Source: Okapia johnstoni
Taxonomy: Eukaryota; Chordata; Mammalia; Artiodactyla; Giraffidae
DNA length: 64,000 bases
Reading direction: 5' to 3'
Assembly: GCA_024291935.2 (NCBI GenBank)
Contig: CM044307.1
Coordinates: forward strand, 94,803,461 to 94,867,460
Shown here: positions 24,851 to 36,600 of the stretch, piece after piece
Layout of the letters: every line of letters starts with the position of its first letter
How positions within the stretch are numbered: position 1 is the stretch's first letter
Notes under the pieces: generated by a model
What the model was told of the DNA's origin: nothing
The model's input: only the letters and a program-made list of their open reading frames with translations
Databases searched by the model: none
Position numbers and translations under genes: made by a program

Positions 24851-25504
24851 TTAAAAATATTATGATTTCCATGTTATAAATTCTGAGCTTGTCTATTTCA
24901 AATTACTATCACGTAGTCATTCAGCATAGAGTCAGGAATGTCCAGAAAAATAAACATTTATCAAATATAGATGAGCAAGTTAATCCCACAAGTGTGATGC
25001 AAATATCAATATGTAACATACAGTGCTCTTTATAGTTAATGTCTAGATAAGTCTGCCTGTTCATAGATCAGGTATTAACTATTTATTCAAGGAGAAATAT
25101 GTAGACCTTTCAAAACCACATGTCTGTTAGTTTTTTACAAAAGTTAAGCAAAATGTAGAAGTCTTGTCAAAGTAACCACAGCCTAAATTTATGACAGATA
25201 TCTTTGAGGACTTGATTGTTTAATTTAATCTGCTGTTTAAGACTTTTAACATTTGTATATGATACTCTTTTTTAAGGAACAATAATCATTTCAGTTAATT
25301 TTGAATATTTTTTGCATGATTCTCAACAGTTTTTCAGGATCCAACTTGTCATTGGCAGATCACTCTAAACAATGAATATACATGTGAAAAGCACATTAAA
25401 CTGAAGAAAAAGTTAGCAAATATTAAAAAAAGAAGTTAGCAAATATTTCCTCTCAATGAGTACTCTTTAAGCTAATTATCTAAATTTTCTATATAAATTA
25501 ACAT
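24851..25504. other. AT-rich intergenic DNA, nothing assigned
   Basis: No coding frame or repeat that I can name. It may include further L1 3' remnants beyond recognition. Confidence 0.45.
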
Positions 25505-25720
25505 TTGGTGGTGGTGATTTAGTTGCTACATCATGTACGACTCTTGCGACCTCATGGACTGTAGCCTGTCAGGCTCCTCTGTCTATGAGATTTTACAGGC
25601 AAGAATACTGGAATGGGTTGCCATTTCCTTCTCCAGGGGATCTTACTGACCCAGGAATTGAATCTGGGTCTCTTGCATTGCAAATGGATTCTTTACCGAC
25701 TGAGTTATGAGGGAAGCCCC
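25505..25720 (-). mobile_element. Bov-tA SINE (antisense) with target-site duplication
   Basis: On the minus strand it reads from the tRNA-like head (GGGGCTTCCCTCATAACTCAG) to the BovB-like tail. A perfect 10-base duplication AAATTAACAT lies at 25495-25504 and 25721-25730. Confidence 0.95.
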
Positions 25721-26962
25721 AAATTAACATATAAATAAGGCAAATTTCAAAACTTTGATCCATCTAAACAATATATTTTGTTAAATTAACTTTTCATTTT
25801 TATACTTGTCAATCTCGAAGCTATATGGATATTAACTATACGGTGTTTCATTCTTACTTCTTTTTTATGTTGTTGGTTCCGGACCATGAAACGACAATTT
25901 CAAGTCTCTGATAACCATTTTTGTTTTTTTTTTATGCACCAACTTGTTTCCAAGTCTGACAGTAGCTGGTCTTCCATTTGTATCTCTTCCAGATTTTCAT
26001 GCCATAACAGCTGGCACATCAGACAAGAAGCTACTTTTTCATCAATATCTTTGTTGGATGCTTATGAAAATGCTGTTGCCCATGTTCTCCTTTTGACTCA
26101 TTTCATAGGCTCAAATAGTCATGATGTATTCTGTTTAATAGTTTTTGACAAAGGTTATTGGAAAAAGCTATGCAATCACCTTTCAGCAACACACCATTCA
26201 CCATTTTGAGAGATGCCCTGATATTCCCATATGTCCATAAGGCTTTTTTTATGTTTCTTTTACTTTTTCAGCCAACCTACTTATAATAAAATTAATACAT
26301 TATTAACATCTGGTTCATGGCTATCTTCTGTGACATCTGTATGGACTTGTCTTCTGTAACAGACAAACTTTTAGGAACGGTTTCAGTCTGTTTTTCCAGA
26401 CCTGAAATATTATGGAAAACACTCCCAAACTTATAATTTTATACATGAACTTCTGAAGTGTTGGGCATATTATCCAAATTGGAGCCTTAAGATCATGCTT
26501 ATGATGAAAATGAGAACCATTACACTGTAGAGGTCTTGTATGTTCTTTCAGCTGATGATGATACTGTTTTGTTTCTGTTTGTTTGCTTTAATAACTTACA
26601 TGTGCTACCGTTTCTACTGTTTAGGTTTGATTCTCTAGAATCAGAGGTGATACTTGAGCAGGTTATTTATTTAAGAGCACTTCAGGAGAAAGAGGGTGAG
26701 AGTAGAAGCATCAACCACAGAGAGAAGCCAAGCAGGAGTATGGTTTTGGGCTGGAGACTTGCTTTTATAAAGTCCTCTGGAGATAGCTGCAGCACTAATT
26801 GAACCAAATTGTTATTTCCACTTTGAGGCAAGAGAGCCAGCCTTCAGTATCACCATGTGTGAAGGCACTGGTTAACATCTTCTAAGGGTAACCAGACAGA
26901 TAATCCCCAGTTGAGTAATTGAACAGCTCCTGTTTGACCAGCTTCAAACAGGTCAAACAGTT
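25721..26962. other. unassigned intergenic DNA
   Basis: Two open frames lie here, 25886-26209 (107 codons) and 26536-26802 (88 codons). Neither shows a motif, signal peptide or composition that I would trust. The minus strand of 25880-26210 has broken short peptides that could be an eroded retrocopy, but I do not recognise it. Confidence 0.4.
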
Positions 26963-27170
26963 GGGAGTTTCCCTGGTAGCTCAGTTGGTAAAGAATCTGC
27001 CTGCAGTGCATGAGACCCAGGTTTGATCCCTGGGTCGGAAAGATACCCTGGAGAAGAAAATGACAAACCATTCCAGTATTCTTGTCTGGAAAAATCCCAT
27101 GGACAGAGGAGCCTGGAGGGCTGCAGTCATGGGTCACAAAGAGTCAGGTACAACTGAGCGATTAGCACAC
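26963..27170 (+). mobile_element. Bov-tA SINE (sense)
   Basis: Head GGGAGTTTCCCTGGTAGCTCAG, A/B-box-like region with GAGACCCAGGTTTGATCCC, body with GGACAGAGGAGCCTGGAGGG and tail CAACTGAGCGATTAGCACAC. I cannot define clear target-site duplications. Confidence 0.92.
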
Positions 27171-27244
27171 TGTTTCACCAGAAAAAGGTAGTACCCCTGA
27201 GGAATTGGAAGCCAATACTTGGAGAAGCATTTTAGGAATCAGTT

Positions 27245-28355
27245 AGACATTTTAGGAATCAGGGAATTAAATGGACTGGAATGGATGAATTTAACTCAGA
27301 TGACCATCATATCTACTACTGTGGGCAAGAACCCCTTAGAAGAAATGGAGTAGCCATCACGGTCAACAAAAGAGTCCAAAATGCAGTAGTACTTGGATGC
27401 AATCTCAAAAACGACAGGATGATTTCTGTTCATTTCCAAGGCAAACCATTCAATATCATGGTAATCAAGCCGTTCAATATCTGCATTCTCCAGTAATGCT
27501 GAAGAAGCTGAATGGTTCTATGAAGACCTACAAGACCTTCTGGAACTAACACCCCCAAAAGATGTTCTTTTCACTATAGGGCACTGCAATGCAAAAGTAA
27601 GAAGTCAAGAGATACCCAGAGTAACAGGCAAATTTGGCCTTGGAGTACAAAATGAAGCAGGTTAAAGGTTAACAGAGTTTTGCCAAGAGAATGCACTGGT
27701 CATAGAAAACACCCTCTTCCAACAACACAAGAGAGGACTCTACACATGGACGTCACCAGATGGTCAACACTGAAATCAGATTGATTATATTCTTTGCAGC
27801 CAAAGATGGAGAAGCTCTATACAGTCAGCAAAAACAAGACCAGGAGCTGACTGTGGCTCAGATCATGAACTCCTTATTGCCAAATTCAGACTTAAATTGA
27901 AGAAAGTAGGGAAAACCACTAGACCATTCAGGTATGACCTAAATCAATGAGAAATAGATTCAAGGGATTAGATCTGTTAGACACAGTGCCTGAAGAACTA
28001 TGGATGTAGGTTCCTGACATTGTACTGGAGGCAGTGATCAAGACCATCCCCAGGAAAAAGAAATGCAAAAAGACAACACGGTTGTCTGAAGAGGCCTTAC
28101 AAATAGCTGAGAAAAGAAGAGAAGCGAAAGGCAAAGGAGACAAGGAAAGATATACCCATTTGAATGCAGAGTTCCAAGAATAGGAAGGAGAAATAAGAAA
28201 GCCTTCCTTAGTGATCAATGCAAAGAAATTGGGGAACACAATAGAATGGGAAAGACTAGAAACATCTTCAAAAAAATTAGAGATACCTAGGGGACATTTC
28301 ATGCAAAGATGAGCACAATAAATGACAGAAATTATATGGATCTAACAGATGTATA
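27245..28355 (+). mobile_element. BovB copy F, endonuclease to linker part
   Basis: Sense BovB from the endonuclease N-terminal region (27281-27496 encodes DEFNSDDHHIYYCGQEPLRR and VNKRVQNAV) to the region between endonuclease and RT (RDTKGTFHAKM equivalent near 28280). Several frameshifts and small deletions break it. At the left edge, CATTTTAGGAATCAG occurs twice (27228-27242 and 27248-27262), a local 20-base tandem duplication. A SINE follows at 28356 and BovB resumes after it. Confidence 0.9.
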
Positions 28356-28552
28356 GGGCTTCCCTTGTGGCTCAGCTGGTAAAGAATTTGCCTGCAATGC
28401 AGGAGACCTAGGTTCGACTCCTGGGTTGGAAAAACTCCCTGGAGAAGGGGAAGGATACCCACTCCAGTATTCTGGCCTGGAGAATTCCATGGACTGTATA
28501 GTCCATGGGGTCGCAAAGAGTCGGACACAACCGAGCAACTTTCACTCACTTC
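28356..28552 (+). mobile_element. Bov-tA SINE (sense) inserted in BovB copy F
   Basis: Head GGGCTTCCCTTGTGGCTCAG, GGAGACCTAGGTTCGACTCC box-B-like region and tail GTCGGACACAACCGAGC. It splits the BovB coding region where related copies read GACCTAACAGAAGCAGAAG; short TAACA-containing flanks on both sides fit a degraded duplication. Confidence 0.92.
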
Positions 28553-28715
28553 ATTAACAAAAGCAGAAGATATTAAGAAGAGGTGGCAAGAATACACAGA
28601 AAAACGATACAAAAAAGATCTTTATGACCCAGAAAACCATGATGGTATGACCACTCACCTAGAACCAAACAACCTGGAATGTGAAGTCAAGTCGGACACA
28701 ACTGAGTGACTTTTA
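28553..28715 (+). mobile_element. BovB copy F, remainder with a large internal deletion
   Basis: The sequence resumes BovB at AGCAGAAGATATTAAGAAG, continues to GTGAAGTCAAGTC near 28692, then switches directly to the 3'-terminal GGACACAACTGAGTGAC. Nearly the whole RT and C-terminal region is missing. The junction shares the bases AAGTC/GAGTC, which suggests deletion at short homology. Confidence 0.85.
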
Positions 28716-28858
28716 CAGATACAGTTAACACATTTTATTTATCTATTCTGTCAGTAGACGCTTGGGCTATTTCCATAGCTTAGCTATTGTATGATCATGC
28801 ATGTATAAATATCTCTTCAAGACTTTGCTTTCAAGTCTTTTGAGTCCGTAGTGAAAGT

Positions 28859-28959
28859 TGCCATTTCCCTTCTCCAGGGCATCTTCCCAACCCAGGGATT
28901 GAAGCTAGGTCTCCCGCATTGTAGATGGTTTCTTTACCAGCTGAGCCATGAGGAAGCCC
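28859..28959 (-). mobile_element. Bov-tA SINE fragment (antisense), first of a tandem pair
   Basis: A truncated antisense Bov-tA: on the minus strand it begins at the tRNA-like head next to 28959 and ends within the GGAGAAGGGAAATGGC region. The BovB-like tail is missing. It abuts a second copy in the same orientation. Confidence 0.88.
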
Positions 28960-29080
28960 AGGAATACTGGACTGGGTAGCCTATCCCTTCTCAAGAGGAT
29001 CTTCCCTATCCAGAAATCAAACTGGGGTCTCCTGCATAGCAGGTGGATTTTTTTGCCGACTGAGCTATCAAGGAAGCCCC
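28960..29080 (-). mobile_element. Bov-tA SINE fragment (antisense), second of a tandem pair
   Basis: A second antisense Bov-tA head and partial body (GGGGCTTCCTTGATAGCTCAG on the minus strand) directly joined to the first. The head-to-tail pair suggests either insertion of one into the other's tail or a dimeric SINE. Confidence 0.88.
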
Positions 29081-30344
29081 AATATGGTTTGAGCACATAA
29101 CCAGAAGTGAAATTGCTGGATCATATAGAAATTCTACCTTTAATTTTTAAGCAATTGCCAAAATGTTTTCCATAGCCATTCTGCCATTTTACATTCCTCC
29201 AACAGTGCACATGAATTCCAAATTCTTCATGTCCTCACCAACACTTACTCGTAATTTTCTGTTTTGTGTGTGTGTGAGTGCATATGCATGTGTATGTTTA
29301 TACTAATTTTTCTAATGAGTATGAGGTGGTATTTCATGGTATCTTTGATTTGCATTTCCTTAATGATTAGTGATTTCAGCATTTCATGTATCTAATATCT
29401 ATTTATAAATCATCTTTGCAGAAATGTGTATTCAAATCATTTGCTCATTTTTTGTTTTGTTTTGTTTTTTTGTTTTCTATAAGCGTTTTTTTGTTGTTGA
29501 ATCTCAGGCATTCCCTATATATTAATATATATGAGATTTGCAATTTTTTTTTGCATTCTGTGGATTACTTTTTATTCTGTTTGATATTCTCCTTTGATGT
29601 ACAAGTGATTTTTTTTCTTGAAGTCTAATTTGTTTTATTTCCTTTATGCCTTTTTGTGTAATATCCCCCCAAACTGTCAGATCTAATGTAGAGGTGTGAA
29701 GCTTTCACCTTATGCTCACTTCTTCATTTTATAATTTTAGGTTGTACATATAGATCTTTGATTTATTTATTTATTTTTTAATTTTTCTATACGATGTTAG
29801 GTAAAAGCTTAACTTCATTTTTTGTGTAAGGGTATTCAATTTTCCCAGAACCACATGTTGAAAAGACTAACTTTTCTAGATTGAATGGTCTTGAAACTCT
29901 TCTCAAAAATCGTTTGACCACATAAGTGAAAGCTTATTTCTAGGCTCTCTATTACATTGGTCTATATATCTGTCTTTATTTGGTATGACACTATTTTGAT
30001 TATGGTAGTTTTGTAGTACATTTTAAAATCAGAAAGTGCAAGTTCCCCATGTTTGTTCTTTTTCAAGATTGTTTTGACTATGTGGGGGTCCTTTAATATT
30101 CCATATAAATTTTAAGATGGATTTTTTTTATTTCCTCAAAAAAAGGTATTGGGATATTGATAAGAATTGCATTTTAAAAAGTATATTTACATTTATGAGC
30201 AATGAATCAAGTCACACAAAGAAAAATATGAATGGAATGGATTTGAAAATATCTTACATAATTTTGAAAAAGTTTGAAGTTCAATGTTAGAAAAAAAAGA
30301 AAATTGACCACTTTCACCCATGGTGAAGTGGGTAAAGCCTGTCA

Positions 30345-30575
30345 AAATAAATAAGTCCTTGCGGCTTAATATACAGCATGATGACTTTAATTTTCATCAC
30401 AAGAAAAAACTGTAACTATAGTGATGTATGTTAATTAGACTTTTATTGTGGTGATCATTTTGTGAATAACACATACTGAACCATTATTTTACATATATGA
30501 AACTAATATAATGCTATATAATGTGTCATATTGTATAAAATGTCAATTATATTTCAATCAAAAAAAGAAATTTGG
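30345..30575 (+). mobile_element. L1M-type 3' end (sense)
   Basis: Contains the old-L1 terminal landmarks CATCACAAGAAAAAACTGTAAC, ATTGTGGTGATCATTTTGTG and GAAACTAATATAATG, ending with a TCAATCAAAAAAAG A-rich tail. It is a short 3' end only, opposite in orientation to the L1 just left of it. Confidence 0.8.
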
Positions 30576-31784
30576 CATTTTTTTGTTACTGTTTCCAGAA
30601 TATTGTGTGTATTTCATGCACTGAAGTGTATTTTATATTTAAATCAATATCTATTAGGAAAAATTTTAAATTTTTATCACTAGAAATGACTTCTGTAATT
30701 CTCTAAGTTCCACAATATTTTTTTCAACATAAATTGAGAAAAGTTATAACTTATTAATAGAATACAAAAGAAACAAATGCATTTTTCTCTGTATTCTATG
30801 ACAAATAAAATAATGGTAGTAAATTAATATCCTCCAAATGCTTAAACTATAATTAATTTTCATGTCATTAAGAAAATAACCAAAGAGTTTCTGGTATACA
30901 TTTTGATAAAAAATTGTTTGACCTGTTTTCTATGCTCTTATGCATTAATATTTTTTGTAAAGAGTTAGAAAAGCATAGTCAGTATAATCATAGGAAAAAT
31001 AAAACCTTATTTTGAGAATTATTTCATAAACTAAGTTCTATTTAATAATTAAATTCAAATTACAAACTCAAAATATAATTTGCTGATATGTGTGACTTCT
31101 TATGAAATTGTACAGATTTTCTGGGATAAGTCTTAATCAGCACACACATAATTATAATGTCATTCTAATTAATAAAAAGGGATATACACTGTGAATCATA
31201 CATGTTAAGTAGGTGTACCTGTTGAATGTCACAGATAAAATGAGTGATGAACAGCTCAGCCCTCTCAGTACTGTTAGAATTACTCAGTATGTTAGCACTT
31301 TGAAAGCCTCATTTCACCATCATCTGTGCATTTTTTGGTTTATATCCCTTTTGCTTCTTACTAGGATTTCTTTCTCAATACCTGTCATAACCAATCACTG
31401 GTCAATGGAGTGTGATGTACATTGATTCTAGTGAAAAGATTTCTCTCAGTCTAGCTCCATTTAAACATCTATTCCCTTACTGAACATTGAACTAATTTTA
31501 TTTGGCCAAGGCCAGCTGAACCCTGCAGGATTCAAAGAGGCAAGACTAAGATTTGGTGTATGATGGAAATCAGAGTGAGAGTAGACAGAACTCAATTTTC
31601 TCAGGTGACTTGTGTAAGTATCCATATAATATAGCTGGCAACATCCTAGCAGGAAGAGTTTTAAAGTGTCATAGGAATTTAAAATCCTAAATAGCAAAGA
31701 TGTGCCCCTTTTCTTTCCCCTCCTCATACCATTAATATTAATTTAGTCATACAAATGAATATGTTTTCATAAACATTTTCTGTT
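30576..31784. other. AT-rich intergenic DNA, nothing assigned
   Basis: Neither a gene nor a clear repeat is visible. Frames 31213-31425 and 31461-31727 have no recognisable features. Confidence 0.5.
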
Positions 31785-31915
31785 ACTCGAATTGCACACT
31801 ATCCTATGGGTTGTATAGGTCTGATACCATTATTCTGGAGGCATATGTGATAAAACCAAGGCAGAGAGAGAGCATTATATATATATTTCAAGATCATAGT
31901 CTCAGAATGAACCAT
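31785..31915 (-). mobile_element. MIR-like SINE fragment (antisense)
   Basis: CTATCCTATGGGTTGTATAGG, then an ATACCATTATTCTGG-like segment and ACCAAGGCAGAGAGAG, follow the reverse complement of the mammal-wide MIR 3' half. It is strongly diverged. Confidence 0.55.
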
Positions 31916-32642
31916 GCATGTCTGCATCATGGTACATGACATCACTATCATTCATGATATAATTCTTGGATTACAAGACCTAAGATAAAACAAAGATAGA
32001 GTGGTTCATGAGTCAGACATTGGTACTTTCACGTTCTAGGGAAAGGGTAATTTATCCCAGGGAACTATCATGGCCAGAAATTTTTTCCTAAGCGGAGCCT
32101 AGGAAGTTGAGGAAAATCTTTGATACTAGCCTATTATTATACTCCTTTCTTCCTTCTAAAATACTATAGCCTGGAAGTTAATTTTCCATGCTGCTGTCTG
32201 ATGAAATTACCATATCTTGAGACATACCAGGTTCAATGTATCAACCTCTTTCCCCATCATCCCAGCACTTGTATTCTCTCTCCCTCTTTCTCTTGCTCTT
32301 GCATGCTCTCTCTCTCTCTGTGAATTTGTGTGTGCTCCTGTGTGTACCTTGCATCTCTTCCCCCTTATTTTCTTTTGCATTATGGAGAATTGGCCAATAT
32401 TGATTTTATCTCATAGTACCCAATTCCTTGACAATTGTTGTATTATAAATGGAACAGCTTTAAGCACTGAATGCTTTGTGAATGGCTGAGACCAAATTAA
32501 AAATAATTACTTGCATTTACTCCTCAGAACCTGCTTGAGTTACCCGCTTTGAAAGATATCTCCAATCTCACATTTCAGGCATAAATTATCACTCTCTTTT
32601 TATAATTACTACTGTATTTTCATATATCTACTCTTACGGAAG
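31916..32642. other. intergenic DNA with CT-rich stretch
   Basis: No gene is seen. A CTCTCTCTCT run lies near 32308. Frames 32120-32323 and 32217-32489 overlap this simple sequence and look like chance. Confidence 0.5.
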
Positions 32643-32850
32643 AGCTTTCCCCAGAGCTCAGTCGGTAAAGAATCTACCCACAATGTAGGAGACCCGGGTT
32701 TGATGCCTGGGTCGGGAAGATCTCCTGGAGAAGGAAATGGCAACCCACTCAAGTATTACTGTCTGGAGAATCCCACAGACAGGGGAGCCTGGCAGGTTAC
32801 AGTCCATGGGGTCACAAAAGTTGGACATGACTTAGCGACTGAAACCACCA
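32643..32850 (+). mobile_element. Bov-tA SINE (sense)
   Basis: Head AGCTTTCCCCAGAGCTCAG, box-B-like GACCCGGGTTTGATGCC, body GGGGAGCCTGGCAGGTTAC and tail ACATGACTTAGCGACTGAA. Confidence 0.92.
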
Positions 32851-32885
32851 CTGTTACTGAAATCCCCAGTCATACTGTATTATTG

Positions 32886-33910
32886 CTTCGGTCAGTCAAT
32901 TCAGCCGCTCAGTCGTGTCCGACTTTTCACGACCCCATGGACTGCAGTATGCCAGGCTTCCCTGTCCATCACCAGCTCCCCTCCAACTCATGTCCGTTGA
33001 GTCAGTGAGGCCATCCAACCATCTCATCCTCTGTCATCTTCTCCTCCAGACTTCAATCTTTCCCAGTATCAGGGTCTTTTCAAATGAGTCAGTTCTTCGC
33101 ATCAGGTGGCCAAAGTATTGGAGTTTCAGCTTCAGCATCAGTCCTTTCAATGAATATTCAGGACTTATTTCTTCTAGGATGGACTAGTTGGATCTCCTTG
33201 CAGTCCAAGGGACTCTCAAGAGTCTTCTCCAACACCACAGTTCAAAACCATCAATTTTTCAGTGCTCAGCTTTCTTTATAGTCCAACTCTCACATCCATA
33301 CATGACTACTGGAAAAACCATAGCTTTGAATAGATGGACCTTGGTTGGCAACATAATGTCTCTGCTTTTTAATATGCTGTATAGGTTGGCCATAACTTTT
33401 CTTCCAAGGAGCAAAAGTCTTTTCATTTGATGGCTGCAGTCACCATCTGCAGTGATTTTGGAGCCCCCCCAAAATAAAATCTCTCACTGTTTCCATTGTT
33501 TCTCCATCTATTTTCCATGAAGTGATGGGACTAATGTTGAAGCTGAAATTCCAATATTTTGGCCACTTGATGCGAAGAGCTGATTCATTTGAAAAGACCC
33601 TGATGTTGGGAAAGATTGAAGGCAGGAGGAGAAGGGGACGACAGAGGATGAGATGGTTAGATGGCAAAACCGACTCAATGGACATGAGTTTGGGTAAACT
33701 CCAGGAGCTGGTGATGGACAGGGAGGCCTGATGTGCTGCAGTTCATGGGGTCGCAAAGAGTCGGACACGATCAAGCGACTGAACTGAACTGAACATGGGA
33801 CCAGATGCCATGATCTTAGTTTTCTGAATGTTGAGTTTTGAGCCAACTTTTTCACTCTCCTCTTTCAGGTTTATCAAGAGGCTCTTTAGTTCTTCTTTGC
33901 TTACTTGCCA
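32886..33910 (-). mobile_element. BovB 3' fragment copy G (antisense), interrupted
   Basis: On the minus strand this is the last 760 or so bases of BovB, from just after the RT catalytic box to the 3' terminus at the left. At 33531-33794 it is interrupted by a BovB 3' end in the opposite orientation. The host sequence resumes cleanly at 33801 (CCAGATGCCATGATC), so the two antisense parts belong to one element. Confidence 0.93.
33531..33794 (+). mobile_element. BovB 3'-terminal insertion (sense) inside antisense BovB copy G
   Basis: 264 bases of BovB 3' end starting CTAATGTTGAAGCTGAAATT and ending GACTGAACTGAACTGAAC. The hexamer ATGGGA at 33525-33530 is repeated at 33795-33800, consistent with a short target-site duplication. 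Removing the insert restores the BovB sequence around it. Because host and insert are the same family in opposite orientation, 33531-33794 can pair with 32890-33150. Confidence 0.92.
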
Positions 33911-34029
33911 CCTATTCTAAAAAACCAAACAAACAACACAGGTTTCTGTTTTTAAAGAAACAGACTCCTTCTTTTTCATTTCTGTATCCTTAGAACCTAG
34001 TGATACTCTGGAATTTAAATCATTACGGT

Positions 34030-34195
34030 AACAGCAAGCATTAATATCATTTACAATGTGCTAAATGGCCTACTAAATGCTTTGTACATTTTACCTCATC
34101 TAACACTCACAACATGTTATGATGTATGTAATTAACCTCATTATACATATGAATAAACAAAAACTTAGGTTAGATCATTTGCTTGGGATATCAGA
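34030..34195 (-). mobile_element. MIR SINE fragment (antisense)
   Basis: CTAAATGCTTTGTACATTTTAC, CATCTAACACTCACAACA and CATATGAATAAACAAAAACTTAGG follow the reverse complement of the mammal-wide MIR 3' half. Old and diverged. Confidence 0.72.
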
Positions 34196-35572
34196 TTTTA
34201 TATGTACACACATAAGTCATGTACAGTATTACAAATAAATATGAATATTTGTCTATTATATATAAATATATACTTCATACATATGTGTAAAACTAAAATG
34301 TGATTGTGATTGTTTAAAACACCAACAAATGATTTTTAAGGATGAATATTATTTCACTACTAGTGTTTATATTGCTAGTGCATAGTGATAACAAACAGAG
34401 TAGTTAATCTTATTCCTGCTTTTGAGTTCTCTGAAGACAAAAGGCTCCATTTAAGCCATGTACCCAAAGCAATTGCTCCCATGGTAGCACTCATGACACC
34501 ATATTGCAGTTGGATCTATCCAGAGTAAAGAAGAATATCTTTTCTTAATTCTCAAAATACTGCTTGGCCAAGTCATGTTTCTAAAAGTCTATGTTAGTGT
34601 AGAGGTGCCAAAGCTTTAGTTGCACAGCAGTTTTGTACAACTTGGAATGAATTCTAGACAGAAAAAGAGAAGCAAATCGGCAGCTCAACATAAAAGACTT
34701 TGACACATTCACAGAACTGATGTTAGAGCAAAGTGATGGCACAGTAAAAATAGAAAAGGGGGTCATATCAGAGTATCAGAATCTTGGAAGACTAATCAGT
34801 GCTAATGTTAAAAATGGGCAATTCTATTATATTTCATTGGGAAAATAATCAATTACTTCTATGAAGGAGTAATTATTTGAGATTTTCCCTGTGGAAATGT
34901 CACTCTGGTTACAGTGTAGGGATAGAGTGGTAGAGAGTAACAGTGGAGGCAGGGGATCTTTAGCCACTTTTTGAAATATTACAGAAAATGTTAATGGCCC
35001 TGAAGTAGGGCAGTGTCATTGGTAAGAGTACACCTCCCTTAGCTGCAAGAGCAATGCAGCAGCATCTATGAGAAGTGGCTGATCTATGAATACCATCTCT
35101 GAGATCTCTGAATCTCGGGATTTTCCTGCAACTGTCTCATGTAGTGACTTTTACTTCTTCCATATCTCACATTAAGTTGAACAATGTGTTGTCTGGCTTC
35201 ATTGCCATTTCCAAGCCATATAAAATAAAATTTTAAATTTTAAATTAAAAATAAAATTATAAAGCAGTTCGAATCTCCAAATATGCATCATCATATTATT
35301 TATTTTCTTCTGTATCATTATTTTTTTACTACTCTAATCTCCTTAAGATTTTAGCACTTGTATCACCTTCTCTCAGCTGTTGCTCCTATTATCATCCTTG
35401 ATGATTCCTTGCATTCCTTCTCTTCCTCTATTATTCTTTCCAGGAATATCTTCAGATGTGGTCAAATATAAGATGGGCTTATATTATGTATTCTCCCAAG
35501 TAGCTGAATATGTCTGGAGAAAAATAAATTAAAAGCACACAGAATGACCTCACTTTAAATGTATTATCACTA
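34196..35572. other. intergenic DNA, nothing assigned
   Basis: No gene or named repeat found in 1.4 kb. The one reading frame at 34581-34766 (minus) has no recognisable features. Confidence 0.5.
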
Positions 35573-35755
35573 GGGCTTCCCTGATGGTCCAGTGGTTAAG
35601 AATCAGTCTGCTATTTCAAGGGACATGGGTTCAGTCCCTGGACAGAGAACAAAGATCCCACATGCTGATATGCCGCAACTACTGTGCTACAACAAAATGA
35701 AGATCCTGATAGTCGCAACAAAGACTCAATGCAAGCAAATGAATAAATAAATATT
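35573..35755 (+). mobile_element. CHR-type tRNA-derived SINE (sense)
   Basis: Head GGGCTTCCCTGATGGTCCAG, then a different body from Bov-tA: ACAAAGATCCCACATGCTGA, CCGCAACTACTGTGCTACAAC and AGACTCAATGCAAGCAAATG, with a (AATA)n tail. This is the cetartiodactyl CHR family pattern and lacks the BovB-derived tail. Confidence 0.82.
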
Positions 35756-36028
35756 TTAAAAGAATGTGTCATCACAAACCTCAAGTGAGTTTTCCTAATT
35801 TCTTGGCAATATTTTCAGCATTTCCCAAGGCAATTCACTCTCTTACTTTCTGGAATGACTACTTCATACCTTCTCTTCACTCTATTCTTATTTTACTTGG
35901 TTTGAATTTCCCCAAGAATTATAAATGAAAAGAACTTGTTCTCAATAACCAAAACAACTACCCTACCATTTCTGCATTCATATGTTATCTCTTTCATCTT
36001 AGGGTAAAGGATGAATTAATTCTATTTG

Positions 36029-36035
36029 TATCTAA
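36029..36035. repeat. candidate BovB target-site duplication, left
   Basis: TATCTAA immediately before the GC-rich BovB leader; the same seven bases recur at 39731-39737 right after the element. Confidence 0.6.
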
Positions 36036-36600
36036 GGGCCTCTGTGGGGTCCCTGGGTCTCTGAGTCCTAGTGTGCACAAGGTATGCTTGAGCCCTCTGA
36101 GCTTCTCTGGCAGGTATGGGGTTTGATTCTAAATGTGATTTCACCCCTCCTACAGACTTGCTGGGGCTTCCTTGGACATGGGTTATCTCCTCACAGCCGT
36201 TCCAGCACTGCCACAGAGCTGTGTTTGCATGTCTCCTGCCAAGGCACAGGTCAGGAGTGGACTGCCGCAGGGCAGGGGCCCTGGGTGCAGCAGATCTTCT
36301 GAAGGAGGTTGGCATTATCTTCATTACCTCCACCATAGTTTGGCCTCAAGTCAAATAACACGGAGGGAACACAACCCCATTCATCAACAGAAAATTGGAT
36401 TAAAGATTTACTGAGCATGGCCCTACCCATCAGAACAAGACCAGTTTCCTCCTCAGTCAATCTCTTCCATCAGGAAGCTTCCATACACCTCTTATACTTC
36501 TCCATCAGAGGACAGACAGAATGAAAACTACAATCACGGAAAACTAACCAATCTAATCACATGGACCACAACCTTGTCTAACTTGATGAAAATATGAGCC
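36036..36600 (+). promoter_or_regulatory. putative BovB 5' leader / promoter region
   Basis: GC-rich compared with the AT-rich flank, lying directly upstream of the BovB coding region and inside the candidate duplication. Function as an internal promoter is inferred from position. The minus-strand frame 36022-36336 and the three plus-strand frames here overlap each other and show no protein features, so I do not call a gene. Confidence 0.5.

Larger units (their letters stand above)
28722..30175 (-). mobile_element. L1 ORF2 C-terminal and 3' part (antisense)
   Basis: The plus strand carries the well-known reverse-complement L1 landmarks: CCATTCTGCCATTTTACATTCCTCC, GATTTGCATTTCCTTAATGATTAG, GGTCTATATATCTGTC and TTGATTATGGTAGTTTTGTAGTA. 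Read on the minus strand this runs from the post-RT part of ORF2 to near its end. No frame remains open. A pair of antisense SINEs (28859-29080) interrupts it. Confidence 0.85.

Noticed and set aside
25886..26209. 107-codon plus-strand frame starting MKRQFQVSDN
   Set aside because: There is no recognisable domain or homologue that I can name, with a phenylalanine- and serine-rich composition typical of translated T-rich DNA. I kept the region as unassigned rather than call a gene.
36022..36460. Overlapping frames on both strands in the GC-rich block at 36 kb
   Set aside because: Open frames on both strands in several phases are expected where GC content is high. The block sits inside the candidate BovB duplication and reads as its leader.
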